From: Marinobacter fonticola
GTDB taxonomy: Bacteria > Pseudomonadota > Gammaproteobacteria > Pseudomonadales > Oleiphilaceae
Direction: 5' to 3'
Length of the DNA stretch: 64,000 nucleotides
NCBI RefSeq assembly: GCF_008122265.1
Contig: NZ_CP043042.1
Coordinates: 744,001-808,000 of the forward strand
This document shows, one piece after another, positions 47,157-64,000 of this stretch (the stretch's first letter is position 1; every line of letters begins with the position of its first letter). Under the pieces are notes generated by a model. It worked only from the letters and a program-made list of their open reading frames with translations. It searched no databases and was not told the origin of the DNA. Made by a program: the position numbers and the translations under genes.

Positions 47157-50100
47157 ATGACTTACTCCTACACTGAAAAAAAGCGGATCCGCAAAGATTT
47201 TAGTAAATTGCCTTCCGTGATGGATGTCCCCTATTTGCTGTCTATTCAGCTCGATTCTTATCGGGACTTCCTGCAAATGGAAGCCGCTGCGGACGCGCGC
47301 CAGGAAACTGGTTTGCACGCGGCATTCAAATCCGTATTCCCGATTGTCAGTTACTCGGGCAACGCGGCGCTCGAATACGTGAGCTACCGCATTGGCGAGC
47401 CGGTATTTGATGTCAAGGAATGTCAGCTACGGGGCGTGACCTACGCTGCACCGCTGCGTGTTAAAGTTCGTCTTATTATTTACGACAAAGAGTCGTCCAA
47501 TAAGGCCATCAAAGATATTAAAGAGCAAGAAGTCTACATGGGTGAAATGCCCCTGATGACTGAGAACGGCACCTTTGTCGTGAACGGAACGGAGCGCGTC
47601 ATCGTTTCCCAGCTCCACCGTTCTCCGGGTGTGTTCTTCGATCATGACAAGGGCAAGACGCACTCGTCAGGCAAGCTGCTCTATTCAGCCCGGGTAATTC
47701 CTTACCGTGGTTCCTGGCTGGATTTCGAATTCGATCCCAAGGACAGCGTCTTTGTGCGGATCGACCGTCGTCGTAAACTGCCGGCTTCGATTCTTCTGCG
47801 TGCGCTGAACTACACCTCCGAGCAGATGCTCGATATGTTCTTCGATACCAGCAGATTCCGCCTGGGCGAAGAGACCTGCATGCTTGAGCTGGTGCCGAGC
47901 CGGCTGCGGGGTGATATTGCAACTTTCGATATCAAGGATAACGACGGTAGCGTTATTGTCGAAGAAGGTCGCCGTGTAACAGCGCGCCATATCCGTCAGC
48001 TGGAAAAGGCGGGTATCAGCGAGCTGGAGGTGCCGACAGCCTATCTGTACGGTCGCGTCACCGCTCACGATATGGTCGACAAGTCGACCGGTGAAGTGAT
48101 TCTTGAATGCAACGCCGAGCTGACCGAAGAGTCCGTTGAAAAACTGCTGAAGGCGGGCATCAAGGAGCTCGAAACCCTATATACCAATGATCTGGACTGC
48201 GGTCCGTTCATGTCGGACACCTTGCGTAACGACCCGACGCGCAACCAACTGGAAGCGCTGGTCGAAATCTATCGCATGATGCGTCCGGGTGAGCCGCCAA
48301 CCAAGGAATCGGCGGAGAACCTGTTTAACAACCTGTTCTTCTCCGAAGAGCGGTATGACCTGTCCTCGGTCGGTCGGATGAAGCTGAACCGCAGGCTGGG
48401 TCGTGAAGAATCCACAGGCCAGGGTACGCTGACCAACGAAGACATTATCGATGTTTTGAAAACGTTGATCGCGATCCGTAATGGTCAGGGCAATGTGGAT
48501 GACATTGACAACCTGGGTAACCGTCGCATTCGCTCTGTGGGTGAGATGGCGGAGAACCAGTTCCGTGTAGGTCTGGTTCGTGTTGAGCGCGCCGTTCGTG
48601 AGCGTCTGAGCCTGGCCGAAAGTGAAGGGTTGATGCCGCAGGATTTGATCAATGCGAAGCCGGTAGCGGCTGCGGTCAAGGAATTCTTCGGTTCCAGTCA
48701 GTTGTCTCAGTTCATGGATCAAAACAATCCGCTGTCTGAGGTAACGCATAAGCGCCGTGTATCGGCTCTTGGTCCGGGCGGCCTGACTCGTGAGCGGGCT
48801 GGCTTCGAGGTGCGCGACGTTCACCCGACCCACTACGGTCGTGTGTGCCCGATCGAGACTCCAGAAGGACCGAACATCGGTCTGATCAACTCGCTGGCGA
48901 CTTACGCGCGCACCAACTCTTACGGCTTCCTCGAATCGCCGTACCGGAAAGTTGTCGACGGCCTGGTCACTGATGACATTCAATACCTGTCAGCGATCGA
49001 AGAAAGCAATTTTGTGATCGCTCAGGCCAGCGCCGCGACCGATGAAGGCGGCAGGCTGGTTGACGAACTGGTAACCGTGCGTCATCAGAACGAATTCACC
49101 GTTACGCCGCCGGAGAACGTCAATTTCATGGACGTGTCTCCGCGTCAGGTGGTTTCAGTGGCGGCATCGTTGATTCCGTTCCTGGAGCACGACGATGCGA
49201 ACCGGGCCCTGATGGGGTCGAACATGCAGCGTCAGGCCGTTCCGACCCTGCGTGCGGAGAAGCCGCTGGTGGGTACCGGTATCGAGCGCATCGTTGCTCA
49301 GGATTCCGGTGTCTGCGTGACTGCACGCCGTGGCGGTGTCGTCGAGAGCGTGGATGCGGCCCGTATCGTTATCCGCGTCAATAACAGCGAGACCGAAGCC
49401 GGTGATGCCGGCGTCGACATCTATAACCTGACCAAGTACACCCGTTCCAACCAGAACACGTGTATCAACCAGCGTTCCATCGTGAAGCAGGGCGATGCTA
49501 TCGCTCGTGGCGACGTTCTGGCTGACGGCCCGTCCGTCGACCTGGGGGAGCTGGCACTGGGTCAGAACATGCGTATCGCGTTCATGCCCTGGAACGGCTA
49601 CAACTTCGAGGACTCCATTCTGGTGTCCGAGAAAGTTGTTCAGGAAGACCGTTTCACCACGATCCACATCCAGGAACTGACCTGTGTGGCGCGTGACACC
49701 AAGCTGGGCAGCGAGGAAATTACCGCCGATATCCCGAACGTTGGTGAAAGTGCGCTGTCCAAGCTGGATGAGTCCGGCATTGTGTATATCGGTGCTGAAG
49801 TGGGCGCCGGCGACATCCTGGTGGGCAAGGTGACGCCGAAAGGCGAGACTCAGCTGACCCCAGAGGAAAAGCTGCTGCGTGCCATCTTCGGTGAGAAGGC
49901 GTCCGATGTTAAGGACACCTCCTCTCGGGTGCCGACCGGTACGCGCGGTACGGTCATTGATGTGCAGGTGTTCACTCGCGATGGTATCGAGAAGGACCAG
50001 CGTGCGCTGTCCATCGAGAAGGATCAGCTCGACCAGTTCCGTAAGGACCTGAAAGACGAGTACCGCATCGTTGAAGGCGCAACGTACGAGCGTCTGACCA

Positions 50101-51233
50101 GCGCCTTGAAGGACCAGGAAGTCATCAGCGGTCCAGGCTTGAAGAAGGGCGCCAAGCTGGACGAGGCGTTCCTGGCTGAACTGCCGAAGGACGACTGGTT
50201 CAAGCTGCGGATGAAGGACGAAGCGCTTAACGAGCTGCTCGAGAAGTCCGAGCAGGGTCTGGATGATCGTCGCAAAGTCCATGATGAGCGTTTCGACGAT
50301 AAGAAGCGCAAGCTTCAGCAGGGCGACGACCTGGCGCCGGGCGTATTGAAGATCGTCAAGGTGTATCTCGCGATCAAGCGTCGTATCCAGCCCGGTGACA
50401 AGATGGCGGGCCGTCACGGTAACAAGGGTGTTATCTCGGCAGTGATGCCTATCGAGGACATGCCTTACGACGAGCAGGGCAACCCGGTTGATGTGGTGCT
50501 GAACCCGCTGGGCGTACCCTCGCGGATGAACGTCGGTCAGGTGCTCGAGACCCACTTGGGTGCAGCAGCCAAAGGTTTGGGCCATAAGATCAATGCGATG
50601 ATCGAGTCCCAGAAGAAAGTGGCTGAAATCCGCAGTCTGTTGGGCGAGATATACAACCACAGCGAGCAAACCGCGCCGGTGCCTTTGGAGTCGCTGTCAG
50701 ACGACGAAATTCTGGAGCTGGCGAGCAACCTGCGCGAAGGCGTGCCCATGGCGACTGCCGTATTCGACGGCGCCAAGGAGGACGAGGTCAAGCGCATGCT
50801 GGAACTGGCCGACATGGATACCAGTGGCCAGATTACGCTGTACGACGGGCGTACCGGTAACGAGTTCGATCGTCCGGTTACCGTGGGCTACATGTATATG
50901 CTCAAGCTGAACCACCTGATCGATGACAAGATGCACGCCCGTTCAACGGGTTCGTACAGCCTTGTAACCCAGCAGCCGCTGGGCGGTAAGGCGCAGTTCG
51001 GTGGTCAGCGCTTCGGTGAGATGGAAGTTTGGGCTCTCGAGGCCTATGGCGCAGCGTACACGCTGCAGGAAATGCTCACCGTTAAGTCTGACGACGTGAA
51101 CGGTCGGACCAAGATGTACAAGAACATTGTCGATGGCGATCATCGGATGGAACCGGGCATGCCCGAATCCTTCAACGTTCTTGTCAAGGAAATCCGCTCG
51201 CTGGGTATCGACATCGAGCTAGAGTCCGACTGA
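47157..51233 (+). CDS. rpoB: RNA polymerase beta subunit
   Basis: Beta subunit, 1358 aa. It starts [15 protein letters not shown]; an ATG two codons earlier is not favoured because GGGGA is better spaced for 47157. The rifampicin-binding region is wild type: [20 protein letters not shown] and [14 protein letters not shown]. The active-site lysines lie in [13 protein letters not shown], and the C-terminal segment [19 protein letters not shown] joins beta-prime. It is followed 77 bp later by rpoC. Confidence 0.98.
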   Translation: MTYSYTEKKRIRKDFSKLPSVMDVPYLLSIQLDSYRDFLQMEAAADARQETGLHAAFKSVFPIVSYSGNAALEYVSYRIGEPVFDVKECQLRGVTYAAPLRVKVRLIIYDKESSNKAIKDIKEQEVYMGEMPLMTENGTFVVNGTERVIVSQLHRSPGVFFDHDKGKTHSSGKLLYSARVIPYRGSWLDFEFDPKDSVFVRIDRRRKLPASILLRALNYTSEQMLDMFFDTSRFRLGEETCMLELVPSRLRGDIATFDIKDNDGSVIVEEGRRVTARHIRQLEKAGISELEVPTAYLYGRVTAHDMVDKSTGEVILECNAELTEESVEKLLKAGIKELETLYTNDLDCGPFMSDTLRNDPTRNQLEALVEIYRMMRPGEPPTKESAENLFNNLFFSEERYDLSSVGRMKLNRRLGREESTGQGTLTNEDIIDVLKTLIAIRNGQGNVDDIDNLGNRRIRSVGEMAENQFRVGLVRVERAVRERLSLAESEGLMPQDLINAKPVAAAVKEFFGSSQLSQFMDQNNPLSEVTHKRRVSALGPGGLTRERAGFEVRDVHPTHYGRVCPIETPEGPNIGLINSLATYARTNSYGFLESPYRKVVDGLVTDDIQYLSAIEESNFVIAQASAATDEGGRLVDELVTVRHQNEFTVTPPENVNFMDVSPRQVVSVAASLIPFLEHDDANRALMGSNMQRQAVPTLRAEKPLVGTGIERIVAQDSGVCVTARRGGVVESVDAARIVIRVNNSETEAGDAGVDIYNLTKYTRSNQNTCINQRSIVKQGDAIARGDVLADGPSVDLGELALGQNMRIAFMPWNGYNFEDSILVSEKVVQEDRFTTIHIQELTCVARDTKLGSEEITADIPNVGESALSKLDESGIVYIGAEVGAGDILVGKVTPKGETQLTPEEKLLRAIFGEKASDVKDTSSRVPTGTRGTVIDVQVFTRDGIEKDQRALSIEKDQLDQFRKDLKDEYRIVEGATYERLTSALKDQEVISGPGLKKGAKLDEAFLAELPKDDWFKLRMKDEALNELLEKSEQGLDDRRKVHDERFDDKKRKLQQGDDLAPGVLKIVKVYLAIKRRIQPGDKMAGRHGNKGVISAVMPIEDMPYDEQGNPVDVVLNPLGVPSRMNVGQVLETHLGAAAKGLGHKINAMIESQKKVAEIRSLLGEIYNHSEQTAPVPLESLSDDEILELASNLREGVPMATAVFDGAKEDEVKRMLELADMDTSGQITLYDGRTGNEFDRPVTVGYMYMLKLNHLIDDKMHARSTGSYSLVTQQPLGGKAQFGGQRFGEMEVWALEAYGAAYTLQEMLTVKSDDVNGRTKMYKNIVDGDHRMEPGMPESFNVLVKEIRSLGIDIELESD

Positions 51234-51310
51234 GCCGAATTGTTTTTTGGCAGCGTGAGCGGGCACGCCAAGTGCCCGCCCGAGATTAACGCCATCCGGA
51301 GCTGTTACTG

Positions 51311-55522
<4,212 letters not shown>

Positions 55523-55581
55523 GCCCGGAAATTACGGATAAAGCGATTGGTTAAAAAGGAAGCAGTCTTCTTGACTGACCT

Positions 55582-55615
55582 GGGACGCAGGCTTAAACTT
55601 GCGTCCCTTAATTTT
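55582..55615 (+). terminator. Terminator-like hairpin before rpsL
   Basis: GGGACGCA (55582-55589) and TGCGTCCC (55600-55607) form an 8-bp stem, followed by TTAATTTT. It lies between rpoC and rpsL. It may end rpoBC transcripts or act as an attenuator like the rpsL leader structure described for pseudomonads. Confidence 0.7.
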
Positions 55616-55662
55616 GCCCCTAGGGGCGATATCAATGATCCAGAATGTTGGAGTTTGCTTAC

Positions 55663-56037
55663 ATGGCAACGATTAATCAGTTGGTACGTAAGCCTCGTAA
55701 ACGCAAAGTGGCGAAAAGCGACGTGCCAGCGCTTCAAAGCTGCCCGCAGCGTCGGGGTGTATGTACTCGTGTATACACCACCACGCCGAAGAAGCCGAAC
55801 TCAGCACTGCGTAAAGTGTGCCGTGTTCGTCTGACCAACGGTTACGAGGTGTCTTCCTATATCGGTGGTGAAGGCCACAACCTGCAAGAGCACAGTGTTG
55901 TTCTGATCCGCGGCGGTCGTGTAAAAGACTTGCCCGGTGTTCGTTACCACACAGTGCGCGGTACGTTGGATACCCAGGGTGTTCAAAACCGTAAGCAGGG
56001 CCGTTCCAAGTACGGTACTAAACGACCCAAGTCCTGA
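55663..56037 (+). CDS. rpsL: Ribosomal protein S12
   Basis: S12, 124 aa, sits at the decoding site and the fidelity centre. [14 protein letters not shown] and [13 protein letters not shown] keep the lysines whose change gives streptomycin resistance, so the allele looks sensitive. The start [11 protein letters not shown] is six codons inside the longer open frame. It heads the str operon (rpsL-rpsG-fusA-tuf). Confidence 0.97.
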   Translation: MATINQLVRKPRKRKVAKSDVPALQSCPQRRGVCTRVYTTTPKKPNSALRKVCRVRLTNGYEVSSYIGGEGHNLQEHSVVLIRGGRVKDLPGVRYHTVRGTLDTQGVQNRKQGRSKYGTKRPKS

Positions 56038-56051
56038 TTTCCCTAACGGGT

Positions 56052-56080
56052 CTTTTATCGTTGCCAAACGACGATAAGAG
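56052..56080 (+). promoter_or_regulatory. Hairpin in the rpsL-rpsG gap (candidate S7 site)
   Basis: CTTTTATCGT (56052-56061) pairs with ACGATAAGAG (56071-56080), a 10-bp stem with one G-U pair. In E. coli, S7 binds a structured gap of similar size (about 100 nt) here to regulate the operon. No direct evidence of S7 binding is visible. Confidence 0.4.
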
Positions 56081-56093
56081 TAAGGCTGAGTAG

Positions 56094-56615
<522 letters not shown>

Positions 56616-56633
56616 TAAGCCGAGGTTTTTACT

Positions 56634-58739
<2,106 letters not shown>

Positions 58740-58773
58740 TACCCGGACTTAAGAAACAGGAAGAGGTGTAACC

Positions 58774-59970
58774 GTGTCTAAAGCTAAATTTGAGCGTAAC
58801 AAACCGCACGTAAACGTGGGCACGATTGGCCACGTTGACCACGGCAAGACCACGCTGACCGCGGCGCTGACCCGTGTGTGTCATGAAGTATGGGGAAGCG
58901 GTGAGTCGCGTGCGTTCGACCAGATCGATAACGCCCCGGAAGAGCGTGCACGTGGTATTACCATCGCGACCTCTCACGTGGAGTACGATTCTCCGACGCG
59001 TCACTACGCGCACGTTGATTGCCCGGGTCACGCTGACTACGTGAAGAACATGATTACCGGTGCGGCGCAGATGGACGGCGCGATTCTGGTGTGTTCTGCA
59101 GCTGACGGCCCGATGCCGCAGACGCGTGAGCACATCCTGCTGTCCCGTCAGGTTGGCGTTCCGTTCATCGTTGTGTTCCTGAACAAGGCGGACATGGTCG
59201 ATGACGAAGAGCTGCTGGAACTGGTTGAGATGGAAGTGCGTGACCTGCTGAGCCAGTACGACTTCCCGGGTGACGATACTCCGATCATCACCGGTTCAGC
59301 GCTGATGGCGCTGGAAGGCAAGGATGATAACGAGATGGGCACTACCGCTGTTAAGAAGCTGGTAGAAGCTCTGGACGATTACATCCCTGAGCCTGAGCGC
59401 GCGATCGATCAGCCGTTCCTGATGCCGATCGAGGACGTTTTCTCGATCTCTGGTCGTGGTACGGTTGTGACCGGTCGTGTTGAGCGCGGCATCATCAAGG
59501 TGGGTGAGGAAATCGAGATTGTCGGTATCAAGGATACCGTCAAGACCACCTGTACCGGTGTTGAGATGTTCCGTAAGCTGCTGGACGAAGGTCGTGCGGG
59601 TGAGAACGTTGGTGTTCTTCTGCGTGGTACCAAGCGTGACGACGTTGAGCGTGGTCAGGTTCTGTGTAAGCCGGGCACCATCAAGCCGCACACCAAGTTC
59701 GAGTCAGAAGTTTACGTTCTGAGCAAGGAAGAAGGTGGTCGTCACACGCCTTTCTTCAAGGGCTACCGTCCGCAGTTCTACTTCCGTACCACGGATGTCA
59801 CGGGTGCGTGTGAGCTGCCGGAAGGTGTAGAGATGGTTATGCCTGGCGATAACGTCAAGCTGGTAACCACTCTGATTGCTCCGATTGCCATGGAAGAAGG
59901 TCTGCGTTTCGCGATTCGCGAAGGCGGCCGTACCGTTGGCGCAGGTGTTGTTTCCAAGATCATCGAATAA
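58774..59970 (+). CDS. tufA: Elongation factor Tu, copy 2
   Basis: The second EF-Tu gene, 398 aa, last gene of the str operon. The start is GTG here and ATG in copy 1. The first eight codons differ at several silent positions (AAAGCTAAATTTGAG against AAGGCAAAGTTCGAA). After that the two genes are almost identical base for base for over 1.1 kb, with five silent-site clusters noted by eye. This points to gene conversion. A strong terminator follows. Confidence 0.97.
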   Translation: MSKAKFERNKPHVNVGTIGHVDHGKTTLTAALTRVCHEVWGSGESRAFDQIDNAPEERARGITIATSHVEYDSPTRHYAHVDCPGHADYVKNMITGAAQMDGAILVCSAADGPMPQTREHILLSRQVGVPFIVVFLNKADMVDDEELLELVEMEVRDLLSQYDFPGDDTPIITGSALMALEGKDDNEMGTTAVKKLVEALDDYIPEPERAIDQPFLMPIEDVFSISGRGTVVTGRVERGIIKVGEEIEIVGIKDTVKTTCTGVEMFRKLLDEGRAGENVGVLLRGTKRDDVERGQVLCKPGTIKPHTKFESEVYVLSKEEGGRHTPFFKGYRPQFYFRTTDVTGACELPEGVEMVMPGDNVKLVTTLIAPIAMEEGLRFAIREGGRTVGAGVVSKIIE

Positions 59971-59985
59971 TCGATTGATCCCTGG

Positions 59986-60016
59986 AAAAAGGGGCTGCCG
60001 CGTGCAGCCCCTTTTT
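59986..60016 (+). terminator. Terminator after the str operon
   Basis: GGGGCTGC (59991-59998) and GCAGCCCC (60004-60011) form an 8-bp stem with a CGCGT loop, followed by TTTTT. Confidence 0.94.
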
Positions 60017-60068
60017 CTATGAAAGGCGATAGTTGCCTGCCCCGGGAAAAGTTCGTGTCCGCACCTGC

Positions 60069-60097
60069 TTGACAGGGTTGTGCGTTATGCATACAAT
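60069..60097 (+). promoter_or_regulatory. Promoter of the S10 operon
   Basis: TTGACA (60069-60074), a 17-bp spacer and TACAAT (60092-60097), a near-consensus sigma-70 promoter. Transcription should start near 60104, giving a leader of only about 53 nt, much shorter than the 172-nt L4-regulated leader of E. coli. Confidence 0.85.
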
Positions 60098-60156
60098 GCG
60101 GCTCCTTTTTTTAAGGTCGGCTAACAGTAGCTGCTACGAGTGGAGTTTGGTGCAAC

Positions 60157-60468
60157 ATGCAAAGCCAAAAGATCAGAATCCGGTTGAAGGCGTTTGATTA
60201 TCGCCTGATCGACCAGTCCACGCAGGAGATCGTCGATACCGCCAAGCGGACCGGCGCTCAGGTACGTGGCCCAATTCCTCTGCCGACGCGCAAGGAAAAG
60301 TACACCGTATTGATCTCTCCCCACGTCAACAAAGACGCGCGTGATCAGTATGAAATTCGTACGCATAAGCGTCTGCTCGACATTGTTGAGCCGACGGAAA
60401 AGACAGTAGATGCATTGATGAAGCTTGATCTGGCTGCAGGTGTAGACGTTCAGATCAGCCTCGGCTAA
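60157..60468 (+). CDS. rpsJ: Ribosomal protein S10
   Basis: S10, 103 aa, a 30S protein that also acts as NusE in antitermination with NusB at boxA. It starts [19 protein letters not shown], contains the conserved loop [15 protein letters not shown] and ends VDVQISLG. It is the first gene of the S10 operon. A 75-bp gap to rplC contains the 23S-like segment. Confidence 0.97.
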
Positions 60469-60503
60469 CGCGCAAAGCGTTGGTTTGTGTAACTGTCGTA
60501 AGG

Positions 60504-60526
60504 CCATAGAGGGTGAGAGCCCCGTA
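60504..60526 (+). promoter_or_regulatory. 23S rRNA-like segment before rplC (candidate L4 operator)
   Basis: 21 of 23 bases match positions 30752-30774 of the 23S gene in this window (CCATAG-W-GGGTGA-K-AGCCCCGTA). The match lies in domain I, in the helix 18-20 region that is known as a primary L4 site. It sits 18 bp before the rplC start in the rpsJ-rplC gap. L4 (rplD) is two genes downstream, so translational autoregulation is a natural hypothesis. Confidence 0.6.
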
Positions 60527-60543
60527 CACTTAAGAGGTGAAAC

Positions 60544-61182
60544 ATGGCGATTGGTGTTGTCGGTCGTAAGGCCGGTATGACCCGTATTTTTACGGATGAC
60601 GGGCGTGCAGTGCCCGTGACTGTGATCGAGGTTGAAGCCAACCGGATCACTCAACTCAAAACACTCGAAAGCGATGGCTACCGTGCAGTACAGGTGACTG
60701 TTGGTAAGCGTCGTGCTTCCCGTGTAACCAAGAGTGAGTCAGGCCATTTTGCTAAGGCTGGCGTTGAAGCTGGTCGTGGCATGTGGGAATTCCGTCTTGG
60801 TGAAGGTGAAGGTGAAGAGTTTCAAGCCGGCGGCGAAATCGTCGCATCCATCTTTGAGGCTGGTCAGTTTGTAGATGCAACTGCGACCTCCAAAGGTAAA
60901 GGCTTTGCAGGCACCGTGAAGCGTTGGAACTTTTCAATGCAGGATGCCACGCACGGTAACTCCCTGTCTCATCGCGCTCCGGGTTCAATCGGTCAGAACC
61001 AAACTCCGGGTAAAGTTTTCAAAGGCAAAAAGATGGCAGGCCAAATGGGTAATGAGCAGGTCACTGTTCAGAACCTGGAAGTGGTCCGCGTCGATGCTGA
61101 GCGCAACCTGCTGCTCGTCAAGGGTGCCGTTCCCGGCGCTACTGGCGGCAACGTTGTCATCAAGCCTGCAGTCAAAGCCTGA
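60544..61182 (+). CDS. rplC: Ribosomal protein L3
   Basis: L3, 212 aa, an early-assembly protein reaching the peptidyl-transferase centre. It starts [20 protein letters not shown]. The conserved tip loop [20 protein letters not shown] (here with [10 protein letters not shown]) includes the Gln that is methylated in E. coli by PrmB. The ribosome-binding site AGAGGTGA lies right after the 23S-like segment. Confidence 0.97.
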   Translation: MAIGVVGRKAGMTRIFTDDGRAVPVTVIEVEANRITQLKTLESDGYRAVQVTVGKRRASRVTKSESGHFAKAGVEAGRGMWEFRLGEGEGEEFQAGGEIVASIFEAGQFVDATATSKGKGFAGTVKRWNFSMQDATHGNSLSHRAPGSIGQNQTPGKVFKGKKMAGQMGNEQVTVQNLEVVRVDAERNLLLVKGAVPGATGGNVVIKPAVKA

Positions 61183-61193
61183 GGAGCGATGCG

Positions 61194-61799
61194 ATGGAAC
61201 TGAAAATTACTGGTAGTGGCGAAGGCGTATCCGTTTCCGACGCTACGTTTGCTAAAGATTTCAACGAGTCGCTGGTCCATCAGGTCGTTACGGCTTACAT
61301 GGCTGGCGCTCGCCAGGGCACGCGTGCTCAAAAGACTCGCTCCGAAGTTAGCGGTGGTGGCAAAAAGCCATGGCGTCAGAAAGGTACTGGCCGTGCTCGT
61401 GCCGGTACGATTCGTAGCCCGATCTGGCGTACCGGTGGGGTGACCTTTGCGGCCAAACCGCAGGATCACTCGCAGAAGGTCAACCGTAAGATGTACCGCG
61501 CGGCGATGCGTTCGATCCTTTCCGAGTTGGTGCGTCAGGAGCGTTTGGTTGTCGTCGATGACGTGACTGTCGATTCCCCGAAGACTAAGGCGTTCAGCGC
61601 CAAGTTGAAGGATCTGGGCGTCTCCAATGCGTTGATCCTGGCAGACAGCGTTGAGCAGAACCTGCACCTGGCATCTCGCAATATCCCTCATGTCGACGTG
61701 CGCGATGTTGCGGGTCTGGATCCGGTCAGTCTGGTTGCGTTTGAAAACGTCGTGGTTACCGTGCCGGCTCTGAAGAAGATTGAGGAGATGCTGGGATGA
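61194..61799 (+). CDS. rplD: Ribosomal protein L4
   Basis: L4, 201 aa. Its long loop lines the exit tunnel, and in E. coli L4 represses its own operon. It has [20 protein letters not shown] and the loop [20 protein letters not shown]. It ends with an ATGA-type overlap on rplW. It is a candidate regulator of the 23S-like element before rplC. Confidence 0.97.
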   Translation: MELKITGSGEGVSVSDATFAKDFNESLVHQVVTAYMAGARQGTRAQKTRSEVSGGGKKPWRQKGTGRARAGTIRSPIWRTGGVTFAAKPQDHSQKVNRKMYRAAMRSILSELVRQERLVVVDDVTVDSPKTKAFSAKLKDLGVSNALILADSVEQNLHLASRNIPHVDVRDVAGLDPVSLVAFENVVVTVPALKKIEEMLG

Positions 61800-62089
61800 A
61801 TCAGGAACGTATCTATCAGGTCCTGTTAGGGCCGCATGTTTCCGAGAAGGCCTCCTTGGTCGCAGAGAGCAATCAGGTGGTGTTTCGAGTCGCCGCTGAC
61901 GCGACGAAGCCGGAGGTTAAACGCGCTGTTGAGCAACTGTTCAACGTCAAAGTCGAAGGTGTTCAGATCCTGAACCGTAAAGGGAAATTGAAGCGCACGG
62001 TTCGTGGCTTCGGTAAGCGCGATGATCTTCGCAAAGCTTACGTTCGCCTTGCGGAAGGTCAGGAAATCGACTTTGTGGATGTGGAATAA
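61796..62089 (+). CDS. rplW: Ribosomal protein L23
   Basis: L23, 97 aa, at the tunnel exit, where it docks trigger factor and SRP. It starts [20 protein letters not shown] and has [20 protein letters not shown]. It overlaps rplD by 4 bases and is followed by rplB after 17 bp. Confidence 0.96.
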   Translation: MNQERIYQVLLGPHVSEKASLVAESNQVVFRVAADATKPEVKRAVEQLFNVKVEGVQILNRKGKLKRTVRGFGKRDDLRKAYVRLAEGQEIDFVDVE

Positions 62090-62106
62090 GGTAAAGGGGT
62101 CGTAAA

Positions 62107-62934
62107 ATGCCGATCGTCAAAACCAAGCCAACATCGCCCGGCCGCCGTCACGTTGTAAAGACTTACAATCCTGACCTGCACAAAGGCAAGCCTTTCGAGC
62201 CGTTGGTAGAAGCTCTGACCCGTACCGGTGGTCGTAACCACTTCGGACGGATCACAACGCGTCACATCGGTGGTGGCCACAAGCGTCACTACCGCATGAT
62301 TGACTTCAAGCGGACCAAAGATGGTATCCCGGCCGTAGTAGAACGCCTGGAATACGATCCGAACCGTTCTGCACACATCGCGCTGTTGAAGTATGCCGAT
62401 GGCGAGCGTCGCTATATTGTCGCTCCCAAAGGTGTCTCCGCCGGTGATGAAGTGCGCTCCGGTATCGACGCGCCGATTAAAGTGGGCAGTACCCTTCCGC
62501 TCCGGAATATTCCGGTCGGCTCGGTCGTCCACTGCGTCGAACTCAAGCCTGGAAAGGGTGCTCAGCTGGCTCGCAGCGCGGGCGCATCCGTACAGCTGGT
62601 TGCTCGTGAAGGCGCGTATGCAACACTGCGTCTTCGTTCAGGTGAAATGCGTAAGGTGCTTGTGGAATGTCGCGCAACGTTGGGTGAAGTCTCCAACAGC
62701 GAGCACAGCCTCAAGCAGCTTGGTAAAGCGGGTGCATCACGTTGGCGCGGCAAACGCCCAACAGTACGTGGTGTTGCTATGAACCCAGTTGACCACCCGC
62801 ATGGTGGTGGTGAAGGGCGTACCTCTGGCGGACGTCACCCTGTTACTCCTTGGGGTGTTCCGACCAAAGGGCATAAGACTCGTAAGAACAAACGTACTGA
62901 CCGAATGATAGTACGTCGTCGTTCAGCCAAGTAA
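62107..62934 (+). CDS. rplB: Ribosomal protein L2
   Basis: L2, 275 aa, a primary 23S-binding protein near the peptidyl-transferase centre and intersubunit bridge. The C-terminal [20 protein letters not shown] holds the conserved histidine implicated in activity. It starts [18 protein letters not shown]. Length and motifs are normal. Confidence 0.98.
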   Translation: MPIVKTKPTSPGRRHVVKTYNPDLHKGKPFEPLVEALTRTGGRNHFGRITTRHIGGGHKRHYRMIDFKRTKDGIPAVVERLEYDPNRSAHIALLKYADGERRYIVAPKGVSAGDEVRSGIDAPIKVGSTLPLRNIPVGSVVHCVELKPGKGAQLARSAGASVQLVAREGAYATLRLRSGEMRKVLVECRATLGEVSNSEHSLKQLGKAGASRWRGKRPTVRGVAMNPVDHPHGGGEGRTSGGRHPVTPWGVPTKGHKTRKNKRTDRMIVRRRSAK

Positions 62935-62957
62935 ACGACTACATAGAGGTATTTGCT

Positions 62958-63233
62958 GTGCCACGTTCTTTGAAGAAAGGTCCTTTTATTGACCTGCATC
63001 TGTTGAAGAAGGTTGAGGCAGCTCTGGAAGCTAACGACAAGCGGCCAATCAAAACCTGGTCCCGCCGGTCGACAGTCTTCCCGGAGATGGTAGGCCTGAC
63101 CATTGCAATCCATAACGGCAAGCAACATGTGCCGGTCCATGTCACTGAAGACATGGTGGGTCACAAGCTGGGTGAGTTCGCTGCTACGCGTACTTACCGC
63201 GGTCATGCTGCCGACAAGAAAGCTAAACGCTGA
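62958..63233 (+). CDS. rpsS: Ribosomal protein S19
   Basis: S19, 91 aa, in the 30S head. It starts at a GTG and reads [20 protein letters not shown]; the [20 protein letters not shown] and [16 protein letters not shown] segments are conserved. It is spaced 16 bp from rplV. Confidence 0.97.
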   Translation: MPRSLKKGPFIDLHLLKKVEAALEANDKRPIKTWSRRSTVFPEMVGLTIAIHNGKQHVPVHVTEDMVGHKLGEFAATRTYRGHAADKKAKR

Positions 63234-63249
63234 TTGAGGGTATAGAGAA

Positions 63250-63582
63250 ATGGAAGTAGCGGCTAAGTACAAAGGCGCTCGCCTCTCTGCTCAGAAAGCG
63301 CGTCTTGTCGCAGATCAGGTCCGCGGCAAGGCAGTAGAGGAAGCCCTGAATATTCTGACTTTCAGCCCAAAAAAGGCGGCGGTAGTTATCAAGAAAGCCT
63401 TGGAATCTGCCATTGCCAACGCTGAGCATAACGAAGGTCTAGACGTTGACGAGTTGCGGGTGGCCACCATCATGGTGGACGAAGGTCCGACGCTCAAGCG
63501 AATCAAGGCTCGAGCTAAGGGGCGCGCTGACCGCATTTTCAAGCGCACCTGTCATATCACCGTCAAGGTCGCCGACAAGTAG
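63250..63582 (+). CDS. rplV: Ribosomal protein L22
   Basis: L22, 110 aa, whose beta-hairpin narrows the exit tunnel and is a macrolide-resistance site. It starts [20 protein letters not shown]. The hairpin tip region [18 protein letters not shown] looks wild type. rpsC begins 11 bp after its stop codon. Confidence 0.97.
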   Translation: MEVAAKYKGARLSAQKARLVADQVRGKAVEEALNILTFSPKKAAVVIKKALESAIANAEHNEGLDVDELRVATIMVDEGPTLKRIKARAKGRADRIFKRTCHITVKVADK

Positions 63583-63593
63583 GAGATGCTCAG

Positions 63594-64000
63594 ATGGGTC
63601 ATAAAGTAAATCCAACCGGTATTCGGCTGGGTGTGATTAAAGAGCACAACTCAGTCTGGTATGCCGAGAAGCAGGAATATGCGAACAATCTACTGAATGA
63701 TCTTCAGGTTCGTAACTTCCTCGAAAAGCGTCTGGTGAAGGCGTCTGTAAGCAAGATTGTGATCGAGCGCCCGGCTCAGAATGCCCGCATCACCATCCAT
63801 ACCGCCCGCCCCGGCATCGTTATCGGGAAGAAGGGTGAGGATGTTGACCGTCTGCGTCGCGAAGTTAGCGACATGATGGGTGTGCCTGTTCACATCAACA
63901 TCGAAGAGGTCCGTAAGCCGGATCTGGATGCCAAACTGGTTGCCCAAAACGTGGCAGGTCAGTTGGAGCGTCGTGTTATGTTCCGTCGCGCTATGAAGCG
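63594..64000 (+). CDS. rpsC: Ribosomal protein S3, N-terminal part (cut by window edge)
   Basis: S3, first 135 residues only. It starts [20 protein letters not shown], the family start. The KH domain with [15 protein letters not shown] (GKKG loop) is present. S3 forms the mRNA entry site and helicase with S4 and S5. The frame is open to the window end, and rplP should follow. Confidence 0.97.
   Translation, partial: MGHKVNPTGIRLGVIKEHNSVWYAEKQEYANNLLNDLQVRNFLEKRLVKASVSKIVIERPAQNARITIHTARPGIVIGKKGEDVDRLRREVSDMMGVPVHINIEEVRKPDLDAKLVAQNVAGQLERRVMFRRAMK

Overview
The window comes from a gammaproteobacterium close to Marinobacter, Hahella and Pseudomonas. The evidence is the 16S sequence, the block order dksA-gluQ-cbrX-cbrA-cbrB-(sRNA)-pcnB, the block argC ... 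erpA-anmK-M23 peptidase-tyrS-rrn, and a tRNA-Trp between tuf and secE. These gene orders are familiar from Pseudomonas and Marinobacter, but the genus is an inference. No phage genes, transposase genes or CRISPR array were seen. The only mobile-looking DNA is a 0.2 kb MITE-like element.

Layout. 1-8 kb (minus strand): a carbon-catabolite control locus. It has DksA, GluQ, the two-component system CbrA/CbrB preceded by the tiny overlapping cbrX ORF, an unannotated CrcZ-like sRNA gene (sigma-54 promoter, A-rich Hfq motifs, terminator), and the start of pcnB. A MITE-like palindromic element separates cbrA from cbrB. 8-27.9 kb: housekeeping genes on both strands, including sfsA, a Rieske protein, a pentapeptide-repeat protein, an APH/AAA fusion, PBP1b with its probable TPR lipoprotein activator, hemL, thiDE, hemJ, a CLC channel, argC, bactofilin, erpA, anmK, an M23 endopeptidase and tyrS. 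27.9-33.6 kb: a complete rrn operon (two promoters, boxA, 16S, tRNA-Ile, tRNA-Ala, 23S, 5S, terminator). 34-39.3 kb: a four-gene, tightly coupled cassette of exported proteins of unknown function. All four carry the same short motif (L-D/E-x-x-L/M-x-x-I/V-x-G) right after the signal peptide, and a 13-bp minisatellite follows the last gene. 39.3-41.8 kb: birA, coaX and a SPOR-domain protein. 41.8-64 kb: the translation and transcription supercluster, running tRNAs-tuf-tRNA-Trp-secE-nusG-rplKA-rplJL-rpoBC-rpsLG-fusA-tuf and then the S10 operon up to a truncated rpsC.

How it fits together. CbrA/CbrB would drive the CrcZ-like RNA from its sigma-54 promoter, and that RNA would titrate Hfq to relieve catabolite repression. 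DksA and the GC-rich discriminators of the rrn promoters fit stringent control of ribosome synthesis. The ribosomal protein operons carry several candidate autoregulatory RNA elements. The clearest are an L10-type leader before rplJ and a segment before rplC that copies a stretch of 23S rRNA domain I, a region known to bind L4. The most interesting leads are the CrcZ-like locus, the 23S-mimicking segment before rplC, and the four-gene exported-protein cassette.
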